Assembly: GCA_963832785.1 (NCBI GenBank)
Contig: CAWHVF010000005.1
Span: 1,178,001-1,242,000 of the forward strand
Reading direction: 5' to 3'
DNA: 64,000 bases
Source: CAWBRT01 sp963832785
Lineage (GTDB): Bacteria > Acidobacteriota > Terriglobia > Terriglobales > Acidobacteriaceae
Below are positions 8,786 through 17,100 of this stretch, one piece after another; position 1 is the first letter of the stretch; the number at the start of each line of letters is the position of its first letter. The notes below the pieces were generated by a model, which was not told where the DNA came from, made no database searches, and worked only from the letters and a program-made list of their open reading frames with translations. Both the position numbers and the translations under genes were made by a program.

Positions 8786-9447
8786 ATGCCGCCTGCCCCC
8801 TTTCGATCAGGTAGTCCACCACAGGAAATGGAGTGGCCACCGCGTCCGGAGTGATCATGCCGACGGGCACGATGTGTTCCGGTTCGGCGATGACGACGTC
8901 GGCTGCCGGCGCCATAACCATGTTGAAGTTGCGGGCGGTGAGCGAGTATTCCAGGTTGCCGCGATAATCGGCGCGGTGGCAAGCCAGCAGAGCGAAATCG
9001 GCATGCAACGGCAGTTCCAGCAGGTACAGCTTGCCATCAATTTCGATGGTCCTCTTGCCATCGGCTACCGGCGTGCCCAGACCGGTAGGCGTCAGTACGC
9101 CTCCCAGGCCGAAGCCGGCTGCCCGGATGCGTTCCGCCAGCGTGCCCTGGGGAACAAGCTCCACTTCCGTCTCGCCGGCTATCATCTGGCGGCCGGTCTC
9201 GGGATTAGTTCCGATATGACTGACGATGGCCTTGCGCACGGCCTTGGCCACGATCAGCTTGCCGATGCCCAGCTCGGGTCTGCCGGTGTCGTTGGCTATT
9301 ACGGTCAGGTTTTTACGCCCCTGCCGAACCAGTTCGTCGATAATCCGGTGGGGAGAGCCCACGCCCAGGAACCCACCGATCATAAGCGAAGCGCCGTCGG
9401 GGATTAGCTCGACGGCGCGTGTACAGCTCGATCGCCTTCTGTTGCAT
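8775..9447 (-). CDS. scoA: Acetoacetate/3-oxoacid CoA-transferase subunit A, with an apparent N-terminal frameshift
   Basis: The main frame (9383 to 8775) gives 202 residues starting at MIGGFLGVGSP, about 20 residues shorter than normal AtoD/ScoA. The missing N-terminus is encoded just upstream in another frame: ATG at 9445-9447 reads MQQKAIELYTR, then after one stray base at about 9414 the correct frame reads VELIPDGASL into MIGG. A two-base GC loss in a GCGCGC run would explain it exactly, restoring ...YTRAVELIPDG. AAGAGG lies before the 9447 ATG. The rest is intact, with the glycine-rich FGLGGVLTPTG and family motifs SHIGTNPETGRQM and SARNFNMVMA-like. Either a real mutation or an assembly error. 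Confidence 0.88.
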
Positions 9448-9573
9448 CAGCAGCACCTCTTATTTAAATAGGAATTCGTCTTATAAATCTCATGGAAGTC
9501 TTGTGATGAAGCCACGGGGCTTCTTCTGCGAAAGCATTCCTGTCTCGAGCAAGGAGACTCAACCTCGAATAAG

Positions 9574-9589
9574 TGCAATTAGAGGCCCA
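9574..9589 (-). promoter_or_regulatory. Sigma-54 (-24/-12) promoter for the sco operon
   Basis: On the minus strand the sequence TGGGCC-TCTAA-TTGCA matches the sigma-54 consensus TGGCAC-N5-TTGCW, with the invariant GG and GC exactly 12 bases apart. Transcription would start near 9563 and give a leader of about 115 bases before scoA. The divergent gene encodes a sigma-54 activator, which is strong contextual support. Confidence 0.7.
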
Positions 9590-9686
9590 TTCCGATCACC
9601 CGCTGAACGAGAGGCACAACCTGCCACAATCCCTTTACTTAGAGAGGCACTCAGGCGGCGGCAGCAATTCGCTCACGATTTCTAGC

Positions 9687-9704
9687 TGTTGCGCCAGAGC
9701 GACA
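9687..9704. promoter_or_regulatory. Candidate enhancer (UAS) palindrome 1 for the sigma-54 activator
   Basis: TGTTGC-GCCAGA-GCGACA is an inverted repeat of form TGTnGC-N6-GCnACA. It is centred about 130 bases upstream of the predicted sco transcription start, the usual distance for enhancer-binding-protein sites. A second site with the same pattern lies at 9794-9811. Confidence 0.55.
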
Positions 9705-9793
9705 CTTGATGGGGCCAGCGCTTGAGTTTTTTGGAAACCCTCGTCAAGAAAAGTTGCATTTTGCCCTGGAAAACGGTATAGATCGACAACCGA

Positions 9794-9811
9794 TGTAGCG
9801 TGCAGGCAACA
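9794..9811. promoter_or_regulatory. Candidate enhancer (UAS) palindrome 2, in the leader of the activator gene
   Basis: TGTAGC-GTGCAG-GCAACA has the same TGTnGC-N6-GCnACA architecture as the site at 9687-9704, 107 bases away (about ten helical turns). It lies 30 bases before the preferred GTG start of the activator, so it could serve both activation of the sco operon and autoregulation. Confidence 0.55.
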
Positions 9812-9840
9812 TGTCGTCAGAATGCCACAAGGAGCCTTCC

Positions 9841-11268
9841 GTGAAGCAAGTTGACCGGTACGAAGTGGATTCTCTTCCAGTAGAGGAACTCCAAGCAAAG
9901 GTGAAAGAGCTTTCCGGCCAATTGGAAATGGCCAACCTTGTGTTCGACCACATACAGACCGGTGCGGTCGTGACAGATTGCAGAGGGGTAATCACCAAGT
10001 TCAATAAGCCTTACTCCGAATTCTTGGGAATTAATGTCGAGGAGACTCTTGGGAGAAATGTTGTCGATGTTATCGACAACACACGTATGCATATCGTTGC
10101 CAAAACGGGTGAGCCGGAAATCATGCTAGCCCAGCGCATAAAGGGCAAAGAAATGATTGTCCAACGAATCCCCATAAAAAAAGACGGCAAGGTGATTGCC
10201 GTGTACGGTCAAGTAATGTTCAAAGATACCGAGGAGGTACATCATTTAGCCAAGCGCCTTGAGCTGATGGCTTCTAAAGTTAAGCTGTACGAGAAGGAAC
10301 TAAGTGAGCTTCGAAAAACCCGCTACTCTCTATCAAGCATAAAAGGGGAAAGCGAGGTTTTGACCCAATTACGATACGAGGCAGGCAAGGCGGCCGAGCA
10401 CAACCTTCCTGTTCTGATCACCGGAGAGTCCGGCACAGGCAAAGGCATCTTTGCCCAAGCGATACACCAGGCGAGCGCCAACCGGCTCCACCCATTCGTT
10501 CAGATCAACTGTTCCGCCATTCCCAAAGAGCTTTTTGAATCCGAGCTGTTCGGCTATGCGAAGGGTGCCTTTACCGGCGCGCTATCTGGGGGTAAGCCTG
10601 GAAAATTCGAATTGGTTCAGGGAGGAACGCTCTTCTTGGACGAAATTGGCGAGATGCCCCTTGAGATGCAGCCTAAATTGTTGCAGGTTCTGGAGGAGAA
10701 AGCCTTTGAACGTGTGGGTGGCACAGAACCGAAAAGAGCTCACTGCAGGATCATAGCGGCTACGAACACGAATCTCGAAGAGGCGATCGCCAAGAAGCTC
10801 TTTCGTAGGGATCTTTTTTACCGGCTAAATGTGGTAAGACTTCACATTCCCCCTTTGCGCAGTCACACGGAAGATATCCAACAGATAGCCAATTATTTGC
10901 TTGGGCAGATGGCCGAACAATTCAAGGGAATGCGTTACCAACTGACGCCTGAGGCAATGGACGTTTTGGTCAACTACAGCTGGCCTGGCAACGTCAGAGA
11001 GCTGAACAACGTTTTGGAGCGCACCCTTGCACTGATGAAAGGAAACATCATAAGGGTTGAGGATCTTCCCTTCCATCTTAGAACGACGACTCGCCCCACA
11101 AAGAATAAAGGAGGCCCCTGGGATATCAGAGAGATCCTTTTCGAAACAGAGAAAAAGATCCTGATAGATGTTCTTGCTTTTACCAAGAACAATAAAGCTA
11201 AAGCCGCCAAACTTTTGGGCGTTGACCGCACGGCCTTATACAGGAAGATGGCGAGATTTGATATCTAG
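9841..11268 (+). CDS. Sigma-54-dependent transcriptional activator (PAS, AAA+, Fis HTH)
   Basis: A 475-residue enhancer-binding protein. An N-terminal coiled segment leads into a PAS-like sensor (about residues 25-140), then the AAA+ domain with Walker A GESGTGKG (about 195), the sigma-54-contacting GAFTGA (about 242) and Walker B LFLDEIGE (about 265). The Fis-type HTH is at the C-terminus (AAKLLGVDRTALYRKM). I prefer the GTG at 9841 because AAGGAG lies 7 bases before it; an ATG at 9811 has no ribosome-binding site and overlaps a putative enhancer site. It lacks a receiver domain, so the PAS domain probably senses a ligand. By position it should activate the divergent sco/bdh operon, much as AtoC controls ato genes in E. 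coli. Confidence 0.93.
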   Translation: MKQVDRYEVDSLPVEELQAKVKELSGQLEMANLVFDHIQTGAVVTDCRGVITKFNKPYSEFLGINVEETLGRNVVDVIDNTRMHIVAKTGEPEIMLAQRIKGKEMIVQRIPIKKDGKVIAVYGQVMFKDTEEVHHLAKRLELMASKVKLYEKELSELRKTRYSLSSIKGESEVLTQLRYEAGKAAEHNLPVLITGESGTGKGIFAQAIHQASANRLHPFVQINCSAIPKELFESELFGYAKGAFTGALSGGKPGKFELVQGGTLFLDEIGEMPLEMQPKLLQVLEEKAFERVGGTEPKRAHCRIIAATNTNLEEAIAKKLFRRDLFYRLNVVRLHIPPLRSHTEDIQQIANYLLGQMAEQFKGMRYQLTPEAMDVLVNYSWPGNVRELNNVLERTLALMKGNIIRVEDLPFHLRTTTRPTKNKGGPWDIREILFETEKKILIDVLAFTKNNKAKAAKLLGVDRTALYRKMARFDI

Positions 11269-11277
11269 TATGCTGCG

Positions 11278-11423
11278 CAATTGATGTCGTCCCGCATGCG
11301 CAACCTAAAGATCATGTCTGGAGCATTGAGGAATTGCGTGAACTGCTGCCAGAACCGGAATCGGCAACGAAGCGAATCAACAAGAATCTTCTATTGAAAG
11401 CACTCCGAGAGAAGGCGAGTTAA
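11278..11423 (+). pseudogene. Possible C-terminal remnant of a transposase
   Basis: A frame without its own start reads PKDHVWSIEELRELLPEP and ends KALREKAS at a TAA. The DHVWSxEEL pattern resembles C-termini of some IS1-like or related transposases. It is about 48 codons long, overlaps no ribosome-binding site, and lies in the short gap after the activator gene. The family call is weak. Confidence 0.25.
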
Positions 11424-11431
11424 TAACTCCA

Positions 11432-12127
11432 CTACTTCTTTATTAACGCGACTAGACTGATGATGGTCACAAGCACGGTGATAAGGCCAAGACCAATTCC
11501 GATCGTCCACTGCATCCCCTTCATGGAATGAGCAAGACTCTTGGTGTCGCCAGTAAGACTGCCAACGTCTACAGTTAGCTTCCGCAGTGATTCCGACATT
11601 TCTGAAAGGCTTTGCGTTTCTAAGAGGCGCAGATAGTCTTTGTCGGCCCGCGGAATCTGGCCCTGCTTCTGCTCCGGACCCCCCTTAAAGGGAGTCTGTG
11701 CGGGTCTCGCTAAGCGATGAAATTCAACTGTACAAAATGGGGCAAGATACTCCAACGTAAGCCCGCGAGGCGACGCATTATACAAGCCGATCACCAAAAC
11801 GCCTTCAAAGCCGGGATCAATTTGAAGGCCCGCAAGCATCACCAAGCCCTTTCTCGTGTAGTAGGACTTTACCCCGATATGGCCTGCGACTGTATCGGGC
11901 AAGTCAACCTCTTCGTGCGTTGTCACGAGTGCAAACGCACCAGGTGCCAATGTGGCACTGAGCCGTGCCGATAAATCAATCTCCGTTTCGATACTGCTAA
12001 TGAGCAACTTAGAGCCAATACGCATGTCGTAGCTTGCGGCCTGAAGGCTTGCCTCGGCAAAGTTTCGTATGCGGAGACCGTCAGCAGCGGCCAGCGATTC
12101 CTTGATTTCGCCATCGGTCATCAACAT
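11432..12127 (-). CDS. dCTP deaminase/dUTPase-fold protein with C-terminal membrane anchor
   Basis: A 231-residue protein. Residues 1-150 follow the Dcd/dUTPase fold: LTDGEI-like start, QAASYDMRIGSKL (compare SSYDVRLG), a middle GHIGVKSYYTRKGL and LQIDPGFEGVLVIGLYN (compare HRIDPGWSGxIVLEFYN). At the catalytic position of Dcd the Glu of LEFYN is replaced by Gly (IGLYN), so classical deamination is doubtful. Residues about 160-200 are a polar, probably helical linker, and 206-228 is a single transmembrane helix ending in KK. A membrane-tethered nucleotide-binding or sensing role is possible; Dcd-type enzymes are also known in anti-phage defence. It stands alone between the activator and the PPTase. 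Confidence 0.7.
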   Translation of the reverse strand: MLMTDGEIKESLAAADGLRIRNFAEASLQAASYDMRIGSKLLISSIETEIDLSARLSATLAPGAFALVTTHEEVDLPDTVAGHIGVKSYYTRKGLVMLAGLQIDPGFEGVLVIGLYNASPRGLTLEYLAPFCTVEFHRLARPAQTPFKGGPEQKQGQIPRADKDYLRLLETQSLSEMSESLRKLTVDVGSLTGDTKSLAHSMKGMQWTIGIGLGLITVLVTIISLVALIKK

Positions 12128-12357
12128 TTTGGCCTCCCTATACTGCCCATTGCGGCGAACAAATAGCGAAACTTCTAATAGTGTAGCCCCATCTTAAGCG
12201 TTGGGCAATACCAAAAAATCGAAATGAGTCAGACTCGGCAAGAGACCGCCAATCGCGCTAATGCTCCCCTGTGGAAATCATAAATACCCACTACCGGAAT
12301 TCAGGTTAACCGGCGGCGGAAAATCGCGCGCGGGACAGCGGCCAGACTGAGTCAACG

Positions 12358-13176
12358 CTACCGTGCCGCGGCCCCAAATAACGCGAAGGAAGCGACCTCC
12401 AGGCGGACGGGCGGCGAAGTGGGAAGAGCCGCAACCAGTGTCCGCACCAGGTTGTCCGAGTGACGCCACCAGCCCGGAAAGACACGATCCTCAGGACAGC
12501 GCACCCGCAGCGGCTGCCAGCAATCCGGAGCGTCCGGTGAAAGAGCAGCGGGCTGCAAAACATTACCCGCCATCGCCAAGAGTTCGACGGCCACGTCCCG
12601 GGTGTCCAATCGGAGTCCTTCGCCGATAGCCTTGAGAGCGCTCTCCTTGGCGCTCCAGAGCAATGTCGCCAATTGCGATTGCCGCGCTGTAGCGGCACCT
12701 GCCACGAGTTCTTGCTCTTCGGGGGTGAAGTAATCAGAGATAAAACCCTGGCTGCGCGGCTCGATCAGTTCTAAATCGCATCCAACCGCCGCGCCAGACC
12801 GGGTCACGGCACAAATCGCAGCGCCATCACTATGGCTGAGTGAAATAGAAACTCCTGCCGGTCTGCCTGACACAAATACCTGCGGCGCGCCGGAGGCCGC
12901 CGCAAATATTTCTATTTCCGACAAGGTGTAGACCTGATTAGTGAGGCGCCAGTAAGCAGCCAACGCTCGTTTTGCGGTCCAGCGCCCCCGACGCCAATCG
13001 GACCGGCGTTTTGCCACGCGCATACCGCGCAGACAAGCTGCATCGCGCAAACTCAGCCAGTCATCATGTGCCGGCAGGTCCGCTTCGAACTGCTCCAGCC
13101 AATAGACGTCCACGATGTCGCTCGACAAACGGCCCCCACAATTGATGTAGCCCGAAAAGCCCCACCCTAGCTGCAA
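12358..13176 (-). CDS. 4'-Phosphopantetheinyl transferase (Sfp type)
   Basis: A 272-residue Sfp/Gsp-type transferase. It has the two diagnostic motifs: AVGCDLELIEP (about residue 128; Mg-binding Asp and Glu) and WSAKESALKAIGEG (about 170). It moves the phosphopantetheine arm from CoA to carrier proteins. Its position 66 bases downstream of the megasynthase DH reading frame, on the same strand, says its partner is the tandem ACP array. The 5'-most start is TTG at 13176; a shorter start cannot be excluded. Confidence 0.9.
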   Translation of the reverse strand: MQLGWGFSGYINCGGRLSSDIVDVYWLEQFEADLPAHDDWLSLRDAACLRGMRVAKRRSDWRRGRWTAKRALAAYWRLTNQVYTLSEIEIFAAASGAPQVFVSGRPAGVSISLSHSDGAAICAVTRSGAAVGCDLELIEPRSQGFISDYFTPEEQELVAGAATARQSQLATLLWSAKESALKAIGEGLRLDTRDVAVELLAMAGNVLQPAALSPDAPDCWQPLRVRCPEDRVFPGWWRHSDNLVRTLVAALPTSPPVRLEVASFALFGAAAR

Positions 13177-13242
13177 AAGCGGCGCAGAAGGTAGGGCACT
13201 CAGAAGGTCGATGGGACATCTCGCTTGCGAGCCTCTACTTTT

Positions 13243-14139
13243 CTAGCCGGCCAGACCCACCGCTCTGCCGGACTGCAGCACCTTGAAGCGCCCGGAATCG
13301 ACTGCGTAAGGCAGCGCAGCCGTGCGGTAGCCGCTCATGTACAGGCAGCGGTTTCCAGCGGCATCCACAACCTCCGCGTCGAAGCTGCCGTCGCCGTTGG
13401 AGGTGATCAAGGCGTAGAACCGGCTTTCGGACGCGTCCGGCATGCGCCAGAAGCGCACCTGCTTGATGTACTGAGGCAGCCCCATACGATCCTGCACGCC
13501 CATCTCCCAAAGGCCGGCGGTCTGGAAGCAGAGCTCGATCAGACGCGGTGAGACGAGCGTCAGCTTCTCCGGCGGATTGTGATGGACGGGAAGCTCGCAG
13601 GCCATCTGGCCAATCACGCGGTCGCCATCTCTCCATGCCTTTTCCAGAACCCGGTACGCAGGTCCATGGAAATAGATACGATAGATGTCATCGGCCGTGA
13701 TGACCTTTCCGGTCGGTTCGACGACCGCCGCTCCGGCCACCGGTTCGGGCAGTTGACGGCTGAGCCGCACGCGGGCGGTGAAGTGGGTGGTCACCTCCGG
13801 CTCCGCCTGCTTGCGCACTGTGCGGCTGCCGGTCAGGCGGCAATTTGCCACCACCGCGCCTGCTTGAGAGTTGAACATAGCCTCAACCGTCAACGCGCGC
13901 GGCTTGTTGCGATAAAACTTGAACGGCGCCAGGAAGTTCACTCCTTCGACGGCCTCGACCTGCCAGCCGGGATTGAGCGCGAGAGCGGCTTCGGCGAAGG
14001 CCTCGATGCCCATCACGCCAGGCAGTACCGGGGTGCCGTCGATCTGATGGTCGTAGAGGAATGGCTGAATCTTCGGCTCCAGCGTGGTCTCGATGATCAG
14101 CCCGCTGTAGAGGCCCATGCCGGTGATCTGACCGATCAT
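13243..14139 (-). CDS. Megasynthase C-terminal dehydratase (hot-dog) domain, frame-separated from the preceding ORF
   Basis: The 298 residues form a polyketide/PUFA-synthase dehydratase region. The double hot-dog core has HQIDGTPVLPG, matching the catalytic HxxxGxxxxP motif, and a second half around YRIYFHGPAYRVLEKAW. Upstream in the same frame GDYSLTEQGLMIGQ continues smoothly into the ketoreductase-containing ORF, which switches frame at about 14170, so DH was probably part of that polypeptide. If the shift is real, the ATG at 14139 could still allow separate translation. DH would dehydrate the 3-hydroxyacyl-ACP made by the KR. Confidence 0.8.
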   Translation of the reverse strand: MIGQITGMGLYSGLIIETTLEPKIQPFLYDHQIDGTPVLPGVMGIEAFAEAALALNPGWQVEAVEGVNFLAPFKFYRNKPRALTVEAMFNSQAGAVVANCRLTGSRTVRKQAEPEVTTHFTARVRLSRQLPEPVAGAAVVEPTGKVITADDIYRIYFHGPAYRVLEKAWRDGDRVIGQMACELPVHHNPPEKLTLVSPRLIELCFQTAGLWEMGVQDRMGLPQYIKQVRFWRMPDASESRFYALITSNGDGSFDAEVVDAAGNRCLYMSGYRTAALPYAVDSGRFKVLQSGRAVGLAG

Positions 14140-17100
14140 CAGTCCTTGTTCGGTCAGGCTGTAGTCGCCGGAAGCTCTCCACCGCAGCCGGATCCAGCCC
14201 GCCGCTTTCCTCGAATTCGTTGAGCAGCATGCCGAGACGCTGAGCGACGACGACTTCGCCGCGTGTTCCTCCAGCCGTCAGCTCACGGCGGATTGTAGGA
14301 ATGCCCGCCTCGGGTGGCAGCATGTCGATGCCGGCCAGCTCCATCATCTTCGGAATCGAACCGCGGGTGGCCATGCCGATTCCGCCCCAGGCCGTCCAGT
14401 CGATCGCGATGCCACGTGTGGCCGGCCGGGTAGTGCGGAAGTTCGAGGTAATCTTGCACAACAAGTCGTTCGCGGAGCTGTAGTCCGCCTGCCCGCCGTT
14501 GCCGAAGCGGCCGGCAATCGAGCTGAAGGCCACGGTTGCGCCCAAAGGCATGTCGCCGATGGCTCGCAACAGGTTGAACCAGCCATCGCTCTTGACGTCA
14601 AAGACCAGGTCGAACTCACGCGGGGCCTTGTCCGGTAGGAAGTGGCTGCGCTCCATGCCGGCGGCATGCAGCAGGACATCGATGCGGCCGCTGCGCTCAC
14701 GCACTTGGCTGATGACGGCGGTCACCGCCTCGGCGTTAGTGAGATTGACGCTGAAGTAATGCGGCGTGCCGCCGGCAGCCCGCACTGCGTCTATTGCCTT
14801 CTGTGCCGCCTGCGCTCGCTCCAGCGCTGCCAGCTCCTTTTCGATCATGGCCGGCGTTGCACGCTCGCCCCGTTCCTGGATACGCGCGATCAGGTCGCGC
14901 TTGAGCCCTTCCTTGTCGCTGGCAAAGCGCTTGAGGTCGGGATTGCCGGCATCCGGTTCAGGAACCAGGTCTAACAGATAGAAAGTGCCACCGGATGCGA
15001 TAGCCAGATCCTCGGTGATGGCGGAGACGATGCCGCCTGCCGCGCCGGTGATGACGAAAACTGTCTCCTTGTCCAGTGCCAGGCCGGGCTTATTGTCAAC
15101 GGCTGACCGCTCCTCCAGGCCGACGGTCCAGCGCTGTCCCAACTTATAGCCAATCTCGACTGCGCCCGGATCGCGCAGGGTTTCCTGAAGCAGGAGTTCG
15201 GCAATCGCCGAAGCATCTGTTTCCGCCGCGAAATCGACCACCTTGGCGAGCACCTGCGGACGCTCACGCTTGTAGGTTTTGGTGAAGCCTACGACCGCGC
15301 CGCCCAACGGCGCCATCGCTCCGGCTTCGTCGTATCCGTGCTGTCCGCCTAGCCGCGTGGCCGAGACGAGGAATGTACCCGGCGCAGCAATCTGCTCGTA
15401 AAGCGTGCGCATGGTGTGATACAGGGCTTTGACGCGTATGCGCAGCGCCTCCTTCCACCCAGCCAAGTCCATATTGTTGATGTTGCCTTCGTCGTCCAGT
15501 GCCGGCAGCCAGTAGATGCCGTGCGCGGGACCGGCGGCGAGCCAGGGCTTAAGCTGATCGGACAAGATGTCCGTCGGCGCGCCATCGGTAAGGCGCAAGA
15601 CTTCCACTCCCAGCCGTTGCAGTTGCTCGGCGAGCGCATCCGCCACCCCGGCCTTGTCCGGCATTAGGACCACTCGTAAACCAGGACCGAACGTCACCCC
15701 TGTCGGCCTGCATATGGCCAGCGACGGCCGCAACACAGGTACAGGCACGCGCCGCGGAATGGCATTGGCCGCATCCAGCGAGGCAGGAGCCGGCTTATGC
15801 GGAGGCATCACCGCAACCGGCTCCAGTTTTTTGGCGGGCGCCGAGGCGCTGGAAGCCGGAGCCGTACGGCCAACGGCAAGTTTGCCGTTCGCGAACTTGA
15901 TTACGTGCTTCAGTGTCGGGAAGTCGCGCAGCTTTAATGCCTCCTCTCGCGGGATGTTGTAGAGCCCGCGAATGGCCACGAACAACTCTGCCTGCTTGAC
16001 CGTATCGACGCCGAGATCGGCCTCCAGATCCAGATCGAGGTCAAGCATGTCCTTGGGATAGCCGGTTTTTTCTACGACCAGATTCAGAATGGCTTCCTGC
16101 ACCGGATCGGCAACTGCCGCGGCTGCCGGGGCTAACGTGGCGGAAGCCGGAGCGGCGGCAGGCGCAGCAGCGGTAGCTTGAGGCTGTGCCTGTCTCGCTT
16201 TCGCTTCGGCAAGGTCTGGACGCTTGCTGTAAACAAACCCGATTACGTGCTTCAGTGTTGGAAAATCGCGCAGCTTTAATGCCTCCTCTCGCGGGATGTT
16301 GTAGAGCCCGCGAATGGCCACGAACAACTCTGCCTGCTTGACCGTATCGACGCCCAGATCGGCCTCCAGATCCAGGTCGAGGTCAAGCATGTCCTTGGGA
16401 TAACCGGTCTTCTCTACGACCAGATTCAGAATGGCTTCCTGCACCGGATCGGCAACTGCCGCGTTTGCCGGGGCTAACGTGGCGGAAGCGGCAGCAGCGG
16501 CAGCCGGAGCGGCGGGAGGCGCAGTAGCGGTAGCTTGAGGCTGTGCCTGCCTCGCTTTCGCTTTGGCTTTGGCCAGGTCTGGACGCTTGCCGTAAACAAA
16601 CCCAATGACGTGCTTCAGCGTTGGGAAGTCGCGCAGCTTGAGATTCTGGTCGCGCTCAATGCCGTAGACTTCGCGAATAGCCACGAACAGCTCCGCTTGC
16701 TTGACGGTATCGACGCCGAGATCGGCCTCTAGATCCAGGTCGAGGTCAAGCATGTCCTTGGGATAGCCGGTTTTTTCCACGACCAGATCCAAAATGCGTT
16801 CCTGCACCGGATCAGCAACGGCTACAGCGGCCGGCCCGGAAGCGGGAACAGCAGCGGCAGCCAGAGGAGCACGTGGCGCAACAGCGGCAACTTGAGGCTG
16901 TGCCTGCTCCGCTTTCGTTTTGGCTTCGGCCAGGTCTGGACGCTTGCCGTAAACAAACCCAATGACGTGCTTCAGCGTTGGGAAGTCGCGCAGCTTGAGA
17001 TTCTGGTCGCGCTCAATGCCGTAGACTTCGCGAATAGCCACGAACAGCTCCGCTTGCTTGACGGTATCGACACCGAGATCGGCCTCCAGATCGAGGTCGA

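Noticed and set aside
9508..9523. GAAGCC-ACGG-GGCTTC hairpin in the scoA leader
   Set aside because: Six-base stem only; could be chance, and no T-tract follows on the minus strand.
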